A stretch of DNA of 64,000 bases from Streptomyces sp. NBC_01341 (GCF_035946055.1 NZ_CP108364.1:3410001-3474000), one strand, 5' to 3'; positions 7,901 to 16,305 are shown, counted from the stretch's first letter. Program-made: numbers and translations. Notes: generated by a model from the letters alone, not told the origin.

Positions 7901-8686
7901 ATGCACCAGCGCCCCATCGGCACCGCGACACGCGGGACCACCAACCCCAATCGGCTCCGCCGTATGGACCGCTGGATTGCCGCCACCCACGGCCCCGCCC
8001 TGCGCCGCAGCGACGCCCCGGCCGCGGTCGACCTCGGCTACGGGGCAGCCCCCTGGACCGCGGTCGAACTGCTGGAGCGGCTGCGTACCGCCGAACCCCG
8101 CACCACTGTCACCGGCATCGAGATCGACCCGGAGCGGGTCGCCGCGGCGCGGCCCTACGAGCGCGAGGGCCTCACCTTCGTCCACGGCGGTTTCGAGATC
8201 CCCCTGCCCGGCCGCCCCACCCTCATCCGGGCGGCGAACGTGCTCCGCCAGTACGACGAGGGCGAGGTCGCCGCCGTCTGGCGGCGGCTGTGCGCCCGGC
8301 TCGCCCCGGACGGCCTGCTGGTCGAGGGCACCTGCGACGAGATCGGCCGCCGCCACGTGTGGGTCGCACTCGGACCCGAGGGGCCGCGCACGGTCACCTT
8401 CGCCACGCGCCTCGGTTCCCTGGACCGCCCTTCCGACCTCGCCGAGCGCCTGCCCAAGGCCCTGATCCACCGCAACGTCCCGGGAGAGCCGGTCCACGCC
8501 TTCCTGCGCGACCTCGACCGGGCGTGGGCCACCGCGTCTCCCTACGCGTCGCTCGGCGCGCGGCAGCGCTGGATCGCGGCCGCCCGCACCGTGTCCGCCG
8601 ACTGGCCCCTGACGGACGGAGTACGCCGATGGCGGCAGGGAGAGATCACGGTCCTCTGGTCGGCACTGCGTCCCGGGCCACCTTGA
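7901..8686 (+). CDS. Class I SAM-dependent methyltransferase-like protein
   Basis: 261 residues. A Rossmann-type methyltransferase core is visible: motif [20 protein letters not shown] (residues about 40-58), motif II acidic end [12 protein letters not shown], then a motif IV region [20 protein letters not shown] and [16 protein letters not shown]. In motif I the usual G-x-G-x-G is altered to G-Y-G-A-A-P. The acceptor is unknown. It is divergent from mshA, a conserved neighbour in this genus. ATG 7901 follows TACGCT (7888-7893) by 7 nt with no Shine-Dalgarno, which predicts a leaderless mRNA. Confidence 0.8.
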   Translation: MHQRPIGTATRGTTNPNRLRRMDRWIAATHGPALRRSDAPAAVDLGYGAAPWTAVELLERLRTAEPRTTVTGIEIDPERVAAARPYEREGLTFVHGGFEIPLPGRPTLIRAANVLRQYDEGEVAAVWRRLCARLAPDGLLVEGTCDEIGRRHVWVALGPEGPRTVTFATRLGSLDRPSDLAERLPKALIHRNVPGEPVHAFLRDLDRAWATASPYASLGARQRWIAAARTVSADWPLTDGVRRWRQGEITVLWSALRPGPP

Positions 8687-8947
8687 ACTCCGGCTGAATG
8701 CCGGCAGGACGCCTGGCCGGGTGCAGACGAACCGGCGCGCACGGAGGGCGGCAACCGGCGGAAACCGGCCGGATCCGGGAACCCCGGTGGATCACCGTTC
8801 GTCACCAGTGTGACGGGCCCGGCGCGGCGGACCTCTGTTGCTTTACGGGGCAACATGGCACGATCGCGTCGTCACTCAAACGTTACTGACGGTAAGTCAC
8901 ATGTACGCGATATGGCTTTCGTTGCCATTCGCCCGGAGGGGGAGCTC

Positions 8948-10015
8948 GTGAACCGACGCCACTGTGCCGCTGCCGCGATCACTCTGGTCTGCGCACTGGC
9001 CCTGCTGACCGCGCCGGTCCAGGCCATGGCCGCCCCCGTACCCGAGCCCACGCCGACCGCCACGGCACCCACCGCCGGAGGGAAGACCCTCGAAGAGGTG
9101 CGGCAGGAGATCGACACCCTCTACCGCAAGGCCGGGGCGGCCACGGACGCGTACAACCTCGCCGAGGAGCAGGCCGAGAAGCAGTCCGGTGAGATCGTCC
9201 GGCTGACCAAGTCGATCACCGAAGGCCGGACGAAGATCGCCGAGCTGAAGGACAGGGCCGGAGCGCAGGCCCGCGAGCAGTACCGCAGCGGCGGACTCCC
9301 CCCGGGCGCGCAGCTCGTGCTGAGCGGCGACCCGTACTTCTTCCTGGACGGCATCAACCAGGCGAGGCAGGGCCAGCAGGCCACCAAGGGCATGCTCACC
9401 GAACTGGAGCAGGCCCAGGAGGACTTGGAGACGTACACCCAGGACGCGAACCTCAACTGGGAGAAGCTCGAAGCCGGTCGCCTCAAGCAGGCCAAGGCGA
9501 AGAAGAGCATCAACGCGCAGATAGCGGCCGCGAAGAAGATCGAGTCGCAGCTCGCGAAGGAGGAGCAGGCCAGGCTCCTCCAGCTGGAGAAGGACGCCGC
9601 GTCGACGGCGCAGGCGGCCTGGCTCTCCTCCGGCGCGCTCGACGACATCAACCGTGAGGCGAGCGCGAGCGGAAAGGCGGCGCTCGCCTTCGCCACCGCC
9701 CAGATCGGCAAGCCGTACGTATGGGGAGCCGAGGGCCCGGGATCGTACGACTGCTCGGGGCTGACCTCGCAGGCCTGGGCGGCGGCGAAGCGGCCGATCC
9801 CCCGGACGTCCCAGGAGCAGTGGCGCCGGCTGCCCCGCATTCCCATCCACGACATGCGCCCGGGCGACCTGATCATCTACCACAGCGACGCCAGCCACGT
9901 CGGGATGTACGTCGGCGACGGCTCGATCGTGCACGCCCCGCGGCCCGGCAGGAACGTCACGCTCGCGGGCGCCGGCTCGATGCAGATCCTCGGCGTGGTC
10001 CGCCCCGACAAGTAG
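8948..10015 (+). CDS. Secreted NlpC/P60 peptidoglycan hydrolase
   Basis: 355 residues. Signal peptide RRHCAAAAITLVCALALL...VQAMAA, cleaved about residue 30; a long coiled coil (about 60-225, EEVRQEIDTLYRKAG through KEEQARLLQLEKDAAS) and a C-terminal NlpC/P60 domain (245-355). The domain carries the catalytic cysteine in YDCSGLTSQAW, the histidine in ASHVGMYVGDG and the third polar residue in SIVHAPRPG. It is the RipA-like type of D,L-endopeptidase that cuts peptide stems of the wall. GTG 8948 is selected for GGAGGGGGAGC just upstream; ATG 8912 in the same frame lacks a site and would spoil the signal peptide. Confidence 0.92.
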   Translation: MNRRHCAAAAITLVCALALLTAPVQAMAAPVPEPTPTATAPTAGGKTLEEVRQEIDTLYRKAGAATDAYNLAEEQAEKQSGEIVRLTKSITEGRTKIAELKDRAGAQAREQYRSGGLPPGAQLVLSGDPYFFLDGINQARQGQQATKGMLTELEQAQEDLETYTQDANLNWEKLEAGRLKQAKAKKSINAQIAAAKKIESQLAKEEQARLLQLEKDAASTAQAAWLSSGALDDINREASASGKAALAFATAQIGKPYVWGAEGPGSYDCSGLTSQAWAAAKRPIPRTSQEQWRRLPRIPIHDMRPGDLIIYHSDASHVGMYVGDGSIVHAPRPGRNVTLAGAGSMQILGVVRPDK

Positions 10016-10315
10016 GCGCCCGGCGCGGGAGACCGCCCGTGCCGGGGACCGCGTGACGCACACCGCATCCCAGCCGCACGACCGCGCGTGGATCGTGTGT
10101 GCGAGGCGTGATGTTCGTCATGACCTCATGTCCGTTTCATGTGCGCCCATCACGCCGGATCCGTGGTGGGACGCGGCTTATGGCCGCGCATATGACACCC
10201 GAAGATCACCCTGCGGCATTCCGTTCACCGGCCGCGGACCGCTATCGTCCCCGTCGGCGGGTCGTCGATCGTCGTCCCGCCGCGCCCTCGGGGGGAGGGA
10301 AGGAAACCCGAACCG
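10016..10315. other. 300-bp leader/promoter gap
   Basis: No gene is supported. It must contain the end of the NlpC/P60 transcript and the promoter of the phosphatase gene. I see no strong hairpin or symmetrical operator; the segment 10125-10210 is slightly less GC-rich than its surroundings. Confidence 0.35.
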
Positions 10316-11653
10316 ATGCCCGTACCCGTACCGCAGCAACGTGCCGTTCCCGCTGCGGAGACCACTCACGGCGCCGACCTCACACTGCTGGTGATCGAGG
10401 ACGACCCTGCGGGCACCTTCACCGTCCCCGAGCTGTCGTCGACCACCGGGGCACGGATCCGAGTCCGGACCGCCCGCAACCTCACCGAGGCCGGACGACT
10501 GCTCACGGACGACGTCGACTGCATCCTGCTCGACCTGGAGCTGGAGTCGGCGACACTGCCCGTCGGCGCACGCGAGGGCACCGGCACCCAGCCCGACGGG
10601 CTGGCCACGCTCAAGCACGTCCTGCGCATCGCACCGCGCCACGCCGTCCTCGCACTCACCGCGGAGGACGACGCGGAGCGGGCCGCCGAGGCCGTGCGCG
10701 TCGGCGCCCAGGACTACCTCTTCCGCGGCGAGCTCGACGGCCGCCTCCTCAGCCGCGCCATCCGGTACGCCGTCGAGCGCAAGCGGGCGGACATCGCGCA
10801 GCACCAGCTGACCGAGTCCCGGCTGCGGGCCCAGGAGAACGCCCGGCTGGAACGTGGACTGCTGCCCACCCCGCTTCTCGACGGCTCCGACCTCGCCTTC
10901 GCCGCCCATTACCGTCCGGGCCGCAGCCGCGCCCTGCTCGGCGGCGACTTCTACGACACGGTGCGCACCCCCGACGGCACGGTCCACGCGATGATCGGCG
11001 ACGTCTGCGGACACGGCCCGGACGAGGCGGCGCTCGGCGTCGAACTGCGCATCGCCTGGCGTGCGCTGACCCTGGCCGGGCTCTGCGGCGACGCCCTGCT
11101 GTCCACGATGCAGCAGGTGCTGGAGCACGAGCGGCAGAGCGAGGAGATCTTCGCGACGCTCTGCACCGTCGACATCGCCCCCGACGGCCGCCGCGCCGGA
11201 CTGTGCATCGCGGGCCACCCCGCGCCGCTGATCGCCCGCCAGGGCAGGGCGGCCCACCTGCTCCCCTACGAGGACGGCGGCCCCGCGCTCGGGCTGCTGC
11301 CGCACGCCCGCTGGCCTCGCCGGCAGGTCGAGCTCGGCGGCTCCTGGAGCCTCATGATGTACACCGACGGGCTGATCGAGGGCCGCGTCGGGCTCGAAAG
11401 GACCCAGCGGCTCGGCCAGGACGGCATGGTCGCGATGATCAACGGGCGGCTGGACCAGGGACTCGGCGGCGAGGCGCTGCTGGAGGCCGCCGTCACCCAG
11501 GTGCAGGAACTGAACGGCGGCGAGCTGACCGACGACGTGGCGGTCCTGCTGCTGGAACGCGACGAGGCCCTGATACGCCGGAAGGGCAGGAGCGCCGTGC
11601 GCTCCCGCCCCGGTACGGCTTCGCCCGCGCGCGCTCAGCGCCCGCCGTTGTAG
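10316..11653 (+). CDS. Receiver-PP2C (SpoIIE/RsbU-type) serine phosphatase
   Basis: 445 residues. An N-terminal receiver domain (residues about 20-155) shows LLVIEDD, the phospho-acceptor region DCILLDLELES and the switch lysine region VGAQDYLFRGELDG. After a helical linker (ERKRADIAQHQLTESRLRAQ) comes a PPM/PP2C phosphatase domain (about 190-425) with metal-binding GGDFYD, GDVCGHGPDE, YTDGLIEG and LTDDVAVLLLE. Such proteins dephosphorylate anti-anti-sigma factors (partner-switching, RsbU/RsbP logic). The domain order is standard for Streptomyces; the cognate kinase and anti-anti-sigma factor are not adjacent. The last 19 nt overlap the convergent DUF2516 gene. Confidence 0.9.
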   Translation: MPVPVPQQRAVPAAETTHGADLTLLVIEDDPAGTFTVPELSSTTGARIRVRTARNLTEAGRLLTDDVDCILLDLELESATLPVGAREGTGTQPDGLATLKHVLRIAPRHAVLALTAEDDAERAAEAVRVGAQDYLFRGELDGRLLSRAIRYAVERKRADIAQHQLTESRLRAQENARLERGLLPTPLLDGSDLAFAAHYRPGRSRALLGGDFYDTVRTPDGTVHAMIGDVCGHGPDEAALGVELRIAWRALTLAGLCGDALLSTMQQVLEHERQSEEIFATLCTVDIAPDGRRAGLCIAGHPAPLIARQGRAAHLLPYEDGGPALGLLPHARWPRRQVELGGSWSLMMYTDGLIEGRVGLERTQRLGQDGMVAMINGRLDQGLGGEALLEAAVTQVQELNGGELTDDVAVLLLERDEALIRRKGRSAVRSRPGTASPARAQRPPL

Positions 11654-11976
11654 GGACCGTACGGCCCGTCGCTGCTCGAACCGCCGCGACGGCCGCCGCC
11701 CGACACGGCCTTGATCGCCGGCCGCACGTCCACCATGAAGACGATGGACGCGACCACGCCCGCGATCTGCAGGAAGAGGATCGGGATGACCAGGTTCACG
11801 AACACGGTGATCCCGAGGATGATCAGCCAGAAGGACTTCTTCTGCTTGTCCGCGGCGCGGTAGGCGTCCTCGCGCGCCGTCACCGCGAAGACCAGCGCGA
11901 CCACGGCCAGGACGAGCATGGCCAGGTACAGCATCTGGAGGATCGAGCCGAATGCTTCGAGCAACACGGTGAGCAC
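11635..11976 (-). CDS. DUF2516 family membrane protein
   Basis: 113 residues with two to three hydrophobic segments: LEAFGSILQMLYLAMLVLAVVALVFAVTA (5-33) and SFWLIILGITVFVNLVIPILFLQIAGVVASIVFMVDVRPAI (48-88), then a Gly/Ser/Tyr-rich C-terminal tail. Matches the DUF2516 family found across actinobacteria. Start GTG 11976; the ribosome site is weak (TTAGG). It lies 179 nt downstream of the HBHA-like gene, in the order XRE - HBHA - DUF2516, the same as Rv0474-Rv0475-Rv0476 of Mycobacterium tuberculosis (established order, from memory). Ends inside the 3' end of the convergent phosphatase gene. Confidence 0.88.
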   Translation of the reverse strand: MLTVLLEAFGSILQMLYLAMLVLAVVALVFAVTAREDAYRAADKQKKSFWLIILGITVFVNLVIPILFLQIAGVVASIVFMVDVRPAIKAVSGGGRRGGSSSDGPYGPYNGGR

Positions 11977-12025
11977 CGCCTAATCAATGGATGAGCCCTC
12001 GCGGCCAAGGTACCGGGACAACGAC

Positions 12026-12049
12026 CCGGGCACCCTCAAAGGTGCCCGG
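12026..12049. terminator. Hairpin between HBHA-like gene and DUF2516 gene
   Basis: Perfect 9-bp stem CCGGGCACC (12026-12034) / GGTGCCCGG (12041-12049), loop CTCAAA. It lies between the two minus-strand genes, 107 nt past the HBHA-like stop and 50 nt before the DUF2516 start, so it may lower transcription into DUF2516. Confidence 0.7.
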
Positions 12050-12095
12050 CCCGTTCTTCCGGCGGCCCGTTCTTCCGGCAGCCCGTTCTTCCGGC
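12048..12095. repeat. Three tandem 16-bp direct repeats
   Basis: The unit GGCCCGTTCTTCCGGC occurs at 12048-12063 and 12064-12079, and as AGCCCGTTCTTCCGGC at 12080-12095, followed by degenerate copies to about 12143. The array fills the gap between terminator and HBHA-like gene end. No coding role. Confidence 0.85.
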
Positions 12096-12155
12096 AGCCG
12101 TCTCTCGGCAGTCGTCTTCGACAGCCCGTCCGTCGGCAGCCAGGGACCGCTTCCG

Positions 12156-12833
12156 CTACTTCGCGGACGGCGGGGTGGTCTTCTTCGCCGCGGGCTTGCG
12201 CACGGGCGCGGGCTTCTTCGCCGACGCGACGGGCGCCGCCTTCGACTCGGCGGCCTTCGGCGCGGGCTTCTTCGCGGCGGGGGTCGCCGGCTTCGCCTGC
12301 GTCGCGGGCTTGACGGGCGTCGCCTTCACGGGCGTCGCCTTCACGGCGGTCTCGGACTTCTGCTTCGGCACCGCCTTCGGCTCCGCCTCGACGACGGCGG
12401 CGATCTCCACGATCTCGTCGGCCGTCTCGCCGCGCCAGGTGCGCACGGTGAGCTCGCCGCGCTCGGCGACCTTCTCGTACGTCTCACGGGCACGGACCGC
12501 GTACTCGGCGGCCACACCCACGCTCCGCAGCGCCAGGTCCTGAGCGCTCTCGCCCCACTTCTTCAGGTCGGTGTCCAGCGACCCGAAGACCTCGCTCACC
12601 TTCGCCTGGACGGTGGCCTGGGCCTCCCTGGCCTGCGTGGTGACCCGCTCCTGGACGGCCTTGGGGTCGGTGTTGCGCACGGCCTCGATCCGCTCGGGCG
12701 CCTCGGCCCGCAGCTGGTCGATCAGGGCCGGGACCTTGCGCGCCTGCTCGACGGCGAGATCGGCCGTGCCGGCGGCGAAGTAGAGGGGGGTCGGGTCGGT
12801 GAGGGTCTTGCGCAGGTCATCGGTGATGGCCAT
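12156..12833 (-). CDS. Heparin-binding hemagglutinin-like protein
   Basis: 225 residues. The N-terminal two thirds (1-150) is a long amphipathic helix/coiled coil starting AITDDLRKTLTDPTPLYFAAGTADLA, with QEAQATVQAKVSEVFGSL-type heptads; the C-terminus (155-225) is a Lys/Ala/Pro-rich tail built from repeated VKATP and KKPAP units. This is the layout of mycobacterial HbhA (coiled coil plus lysine-rich heparin-binding tail), and the flanking XRE and DUF2516 genes match the mycobacterial order. In a soil streptomycete an adhesin role is unlikely to concern heparin; binding to anionic envelope polymers or DNA is a possibility. Location uncertain: no signal peptide. Confidence 0.85.
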   Translation of the reverse strand: MAITDDLRKTLTDPTPLYFAAGTADLAVEQARKVPALIDQLRAEAPERIEAVRNTDPKAVQERVTTQAREAQATVQAKVSEVFGSLDTDLKKWGESAQDLALRSVGVAAEYAVRARETYEKVAERGELTVRTWRGETADEIVEIAAVVEAEPKAVPKQKSETAVKATPVKATPVKPATQAKPATPAAKKPAPKAAESKAAPVASAKKPAPVRKPAAKKTTPPSAK

Positions 12834-12860
12834 GACTGTGGTCCTCCCGGAACATCGAAG

Positions 12861-13364
12861 TCAGTTGAGGGGTGGGTCTGCATCACTGCCGCCGGCCGTG
12901 CGGGGGCCGCGGTCGTCCGTGCCGGCGTCGGTCGCGTCGCCGGCGCCGCTCTCCGCGTCGATTCTGCTCTCCGCGGCGGCGGCACCGTGGATCCCGGCGT
13001 CGGTGTCGGACGCGACATCGAATCCGTTCTCTCGGCGGAAGGAGTCGTAGATCTGCAGAAGAACGTTCTTCTGCCGCTCGTTGATCGACGGATCGGCCAA
13101 TATGACCGCCCGCGTCTCCAGTTCCTCCCGCTCCCGCTCATCGAGGATCCCGGCCCGCACGTACAGCGTCTCGGCCGAGATCCGCAGGGCCTTGGCGACC
13201 TGCTGCAGCACCTCGGCACTCGGCTTGCGCAGACCTCGCTCGATCTGGCTGAGATACGGATTGGACACTCCGGCGGCGTCGGCGAGCTGCCGCAGGGAGA
13301 GCTGCGCGGTACGCCGCTGCTCACGCAGGTACTCGCCGAGATTGCCGACGTTGAGTGATGCCAT
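12861..13364 (-). CDS. XRE-family transcriptional regulator
   Basis: 167 residues. A helix-turn-helix domain occupies residues about 9-66: LGEYLREQRRTAQLSLRQLADAAGVSNPYLSQIERGLRKPSAEVLQQVAKALRIS, with the recognition helix NPYLSQIERG. Next follows a helical stretch RAGILDEREREELETRAVILADPSINERQKNVLLQIYDSFRRE, then an acidic, low-complexity tail. It corresponds to Rv0474 in the mycobacterial XRE-HBHA-DUF2516 locus. It precedes the HBHA-like gene by 27 nt and is likely co-transcribed. A perfect palindrome 26 bp upstream of the ATG (13390-13417) is the obvious candidate for its own operator. Confidence 0.9.
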   Translation of the reverse strand: MASLNVGNLGEYLREQRRTAQLSLRQLADAAGVSNPYLSQIERGLRKPSAEVLQQVAKALRISAETLYVRAGILDEREREELETRAVILADPSINERQKNVLLQIYDSFRRENGFDVASDTDAGIHGAAAAESRIDAESGAGDATDAGTDDRGPRTAGGSDADPPLN

Positions 13365-13389
13365 GCCTCGATACTGCCGACCGTTGCTA

Positions 13390-13417
13390 ACTTTTGCAAG
13401 CGCCTGCTTGCAAAAGT
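13390..13417. promoter_or_regulatory. Perfect palindromic operator of the XRE/HBHA operon
   Basis: Arms ACTTTTGCAAGC (13390-13401) and GCTTGCAAAAGT (13406-13417), 12-bp perfect, 4-nt centre. It is strikingly AT-rich for this genome and lies 26 bp before the XRE start. Best explained as an autoregulatory site for the downstream XRE protein. Confidence 0.75.
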
Positions 13418-13509
13418 GTTCCGCCTCATGCCGGGGCGGATGTCACTCGCGTCGACAACTGTCACTTCCCGCGCGCTGTCAAAGGGTCCAAGAGCCCCGC
13501 CCCCCGGCC

Positions 13510-14046
13510 TCATCCGCCCGAGCGGCTCTCCCCCGCGCGCAGCCACGCCCGGATGGCCGCGAAGTCCGCGTCCGTGAGGCCGATACGAGGGTCGACCCGC
13601 TGGAGAAGCGCCCTGCCCCCGTGATGGCGGCCCACCCACGCCCGGTCGACGGCGGAGATCTCGTCGTCCACCCAGACGAAGGGGCGCCCGGCGGCCCGGT
13701 CGACGAGGGGAGGCGTCTTCCAGTGCAGGCCGCTGATCATGTCCGCCGGATCCTCCGGCCACTCCACCACCGCGAGGGCCGGCAGCCCGAGCCACGGCGC
13801 GACGCACTCGTTCGCACTGTCCAGCCACGTCGTCGCCCACACCAGTTCGCACCCCAGCGCCGTCAGCTTCGGCCCCAGCGCCGGATCGATCCTGGCGACC
13901 AGCGGATTCCTCCCCGCCGACGGCCTGCCGGAGGCCGGGCGGTACCTCGGGTAGCCCCGGGGGAGCTGCTGCGGCGTCGCCCCGAACGGGATGAGAGGGC
14001 CGTCGACGTCGAGGAAGAGAAGAGGGCGCTGATGCGGACCGGTCAC
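13510..14046 (-). CDS. HAD-superfamily domain protein
   Basis: 178 residues. HAD motif I appears as LLFLDVDGPLIPFG near the N-terminus (the second nucleophile-motif Asp is present: D-x-D), and a late acidic motif as FVWVDDEISAVDRAW; the middle contains CELVWATTWLDSANECVAPWLGLP, typical of the small 'HAD domain in Swiss-army-knife RNA repair' group. Likely a phosphatase or polynucleotide 3'-phosphatase-like enzyme of unknown substrate. GTG 14046 lies 6 nt after TACCGT (14053-14058, minus strand) and has no Shine-Dalgarno, so a leaderless start is likely. Divergent from the DinB gene at 14212. Confidence 0.8.
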   Translation of the reverse strand: MTGPHQRPLLFLDVDGPLIPFGATPQQLPRGYPRYRPASGRPSAGRNPLVARIDPALGPKLTALGCELVWATTWLDSANECVAPWLGLPALAVVEWPEDPADMISGLHWKTPPLVDRAAGRPFVWVDDEISAVDRAWVGRHHGGRALLQRVDPRIGLTDADFAAIRAWLRAGESRSGG

Positions 14047-14211
14047 GCGTGCACGGTAACCGCCCTCGGCCGGATTGCCGCTCCGGTGACGGCCGCCCGT
14101 GGGATTGAGCGGGCCTGCCGGAACGGTGCCCGCCCCGGTCGCACGCCAGGGCGGCAGGAGCGGCACGGAAAAGCCCACGCCGGAGGTCGCGCGGGCGGCA
14201 GACTGGCCGCC

Positions 14212-14805
14212 ATGACCTCACCGGATGCCAAGGCCGACCTCCACTTCTACCTGCAGTCGGCGCGCGACGCGCTGCTGTGGAAACTCGTCGGCCTGTCGGA
14301 GTACGACGCCCGCCGCCCGCTGACGCCCACCGGGACCAACCTCCTGGGGCTGGTGAAACACACGGCGAGCATCGAACTGGGTTACCTGGGCGACACCTTC
14401 GGACGCCCATCCGGTGAAGCACAGCCCTGGGTCGAGCCGGACGCCGAGCCCAACGCGGACATGTGGGCCACCCCCGACGAGTCACGGGAACAGATCGTGG
14501 CGCTCTACCACCGGGCGTGGGCGCACGCCGACGCGACGATCGAGGCGCTCGCGCTGGACACGGTCGGCAGGGTGCCCTGGTGGCCGAGCCATCGTGCCGA
14601 AGTGACGCTGCATCATGCCGTGATCCGCGTGATCGCGGACACGCACCGGCACGCCGGGCACGCCGACATCGTCCGCGAGCTCCTGGACGGTGCGGTCGGA
14701 ATGGGCGAGGGCAACGACAGCATGGCGCCGGGCGGCCCCGCCTACTGGGAGAAGCACCGGGACCGCCTGGAGCACGTCGCCCGGGAAGCCGACGGGAAGG
14801 CATAG
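14212..14805 (+). CDS. DinB/DUF664 family protein
   Basis: 197 residues with the DinB four-helix fold: DLHFYLQSARDALLWKLVGLSEYDARRPLTPTGTNLLGLVKHTASIE (His about 50 is the first metal ligand in the family), then WPSHRAEVTLHHAVIRVIADTHRHAGHADIVREL, which supplies the HxxxH-type ligands. The family comprises metal-dependent thiol transferases and mycothiol/bacillithiol-dependent enzymes; a mycothiol-dependent role fits an organism with mshA and mshD but is inference. Start ATG 14212. Confidence 0.85.
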   Translation: MTSPDAKADLHFYLQSARDALLWKLVGLSEYDARRPLTPTGTNLLGLVKHTASIELGYLGDTFGRPSGEAQPWVEPDAEPNADMWATPDESREQIVALYHRAWAHADATIEALALDTVGRVPWWPSHRAEVTLHHAVIRVIADTHRHAGHADIVRELLDGAVGMGEGNDSMAPGGPAYWEKHRDRLEHVAREADGKA

Positions 14806-15068
14806 CGGATGCCGGACGGAGGGACCGCTGGAACGGACCTCTCGACAACCGGCCAGGGTCCGGCTCCGGAATGGTCGGAGACGGGAAGCACTGTCTGCGG
14901 CGCCCTGCGCGGAAGGCCCAGCGCCTCGTCCGTGGCCGCCGCTTTCGCGAGTGCCGGGTCCGAGCGGCCTGACCCGGCAGGTGCATCCCTGGAGCCACGG
15001 CGTCGGACCCGGCCCCGTACCCGTAAATCCGGTCGAACAGGCGCCCTGCGCACCCCTACCCTGCCTCC

Positions 15069-15416
15069 ATGTCCCACGCCAACACCTCGTACGTGTGCCT
15101 GCCGTGCCGCGCCTCGTACAAGCGTCGCTACGAGCCGCACCACGAGAGGGTCCCGCACCGGCCTGTGTGCCCCCGGTGCGCGGGTGCGCTGATCCACGTC
15201 GGGTCGGCGTTCGCCGCTCCGCGCCGCCGGGACACCGCTGCGTGGCGCACACTCGCGGTGTTGCTCCACGCGGGCATCCGCTTCCACAAGAGCTGTTGCG
15301 GCGGCCCCGGCTACCGGCCGCGCACCCTGCGCGAGGTGAAGGAGCGGATGGTGTACGCGGAAGCCACCGGTGAGCCGTTCGCGCACGCCCTGGTCAGGGC
15401 GGAGCTGCCCCGGTGA
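15069..15416 (+). CDS. Small zinc-ribbon-like protein
   Basis: 115 residues. Two Cys pairs, YVCLPCRASYK and PVCPRCAGALIHVG, form a zinc-ribbon-like N-terminal part (7-45), followed by a basic helix region RRRDTAAWRTLAVLLHAGIRFHKSCCGGPGYRPRTLREVKERM. The overall gene is conserved in Streptomyces, but I know no tested function. ATG 15069 is 6 nt after TACCCT (15057-15062) and has no Shine-Dalgarno, a leaderless pattern. It converges with the TetR gene at 15454. Confidence 0.7.
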   Translation: MSHANTSYVCLPCRASYKRRYEPHHERVPHRPVCPRCAGALIHVGSAFAAPRRRDTAAWRTLAVLLHAGIRFHKSCCGGPGYRPRTLREVKERMVYAEATGEPFAHALVRAELPR

Positions 15417-15453
15417 CGTCCCCTCCCCCGCGATCCGCACCGGCCGCTCGGCC

Positions 15454-16086
15454 TCATCGTGGCGCAGGTCCGCCGAGGCCGTCCGCCAGCTGCGCGAAGG
15501 CGGTCCCGGCTGCCGCCACCGCGTCGTCGTACACCTGCCCGGCGCTCTCACCCGCGTCGATCCGCCGCCAGTTCTCCTCGGCCAGGATGCGCAGTACGGC
15601 GACGATCTGGCCCGCCGCGAGCCTCGCCGCAACCGGGGTCGCGGGGTCGAGCGCACGGGCGAGCGCCACCTCGGACCGGCTCTGGTATCCGTAGAGGCGG
15701 GCGACGAGCGACGGGGTCCCGTACAGCAGCCGGTGGAAGTCCAGCACGGCGGGGACGTCGCACAGGCCGGTCACCGGGTCGCGGCGCTCCAGGCCGTCCA
15801 GGTGGTGGCGGCGCAGGGCGTCCAGCGGGGTCGTGCCGGCCGGCCGGCCGGAGACCACGCGGGCCGGCTCGTCCTCGTGGTCCGCGAACCGGTGCAGGAC
15901 CAAGTCCTCCTTGGCCGGGAAGTAGCGGAACAGCGTCGGCTTGGAGATCTCCGCCGCGGCGGCCACCTCGGCGACCGAGACCTTGTCGAAGCCGCGCTCG
16001 AGGAACATCGAGATCGCCGCGTCGGAGACGGCCTGGTAGGTCTGCCGCTTCTTGCGCTCACGCAGTCCGGGCTGCTCCGTGCTCAT
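15454..16086 (-). CDS. TetR-family transcriptional regulator
   Basis: 210 residues. N-terminal TetR helix-turn-helix at about 15-62: TYQAVSDAAISMFLERGFDKVSVAEVAAAAEISKPTLFRYFPAKEDLV. The C-terminal ligand domain is variable, as expected; its ligand is unknown. Start ATG 16086. The short inverted repeat GCGTA-N5-TACGC at 16200-16214, 114 bp upstream, could be its site. No adjacent exporter or enzyme suggests a target. Confidence 0.88.
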   Translation of the reverse strand: MSTEQPGLRERKKRQTYQAVSDAAISMFLERGFDKVSVAEVAAAAEISKPTLFRYFPAKEDLVLHRFADHEDEPARVVSGRPAGTTPLDALRRHHLDGLERRDPVTGLCDVPAVLDFHRLLYGTPSLVARLYGYQSRSEVALARALDPATPVAARLAAGQIVAVLRILAEENWRRIDAGESAGQVYDDAVAAAGTAFAQLADGLGGPAPR

Positions 16087-16199
16087 GACTCCGCTTCCCG
16101 TGTGTTCACGACTCCGTGCCCGCCGATCAGTGCCTCGACCCCCGTCCGGCAGTCGTTCGCCGCCGAACACGAACGCGTGGTCGGGTTCGTCCGGCTCGC

Positions 16200-16214
16200 G
16201 CGTACAACATACGC
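16200..16214. promoter_or_regulatory. Candidate TetR operator
   Basis: GCGTA-caaca-TACGC, perfect 5-bp arms upstream of the TetR gene in an otherwise featureless 219-bp gap. Short, so could be chance. Confidence 0.3.
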
Positions 16215-16305
16215 AGAAGGGCTCCGCCATGGCGTCACGGCCGAAGCACACATCCCGGCCGCGCCCACGGGATGCCCGACGCCCGGCCCGCGCGCCCGGA
16301 CGGTC

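Noticed and set aside
6196..8697. An 833-codon open frame on the plus strand antisense to mshA
   Set aside because: Composition (Arg, Gly, Ala, His) and lack of any motif mark it as a shadow of mshA and the methyltransferase gene.
8849..8875. Sigma-E-like promoter (GCAAC ... CGTC) upstream of the NlpC/P60 gene
   Set aside because: The two elements are present at roughly 15-bp spacing, but both are short and common in such sequence; no other support.
8720..8947. c-di-AMP (ydaO) riboswitch upstream of the NlpC/P60 gene
   Set aside because: The gene type fits ydaO targets, and a CGGGAACCCCGG segment is present at about 8776-8787, but I cannot see the other conserved elements of the aptamer. 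A covariance-model search would settle it.
12722..14998. A 758-codon open frame on the minus strand
   Set aside because: It runs antisense or out of frame through the XRE, HAD and DinB genes, is Arg/Pro/Ala-rich and lacks domain motifs and SD: a GC-rich shadow.
14806..15068. Gene in the 263-bp gap after the DinB gene
   Set aside because: Several frames are open but have no SD and no recognisable protein; taken as 3' flank and promoter of the zinc-ribbon gene.
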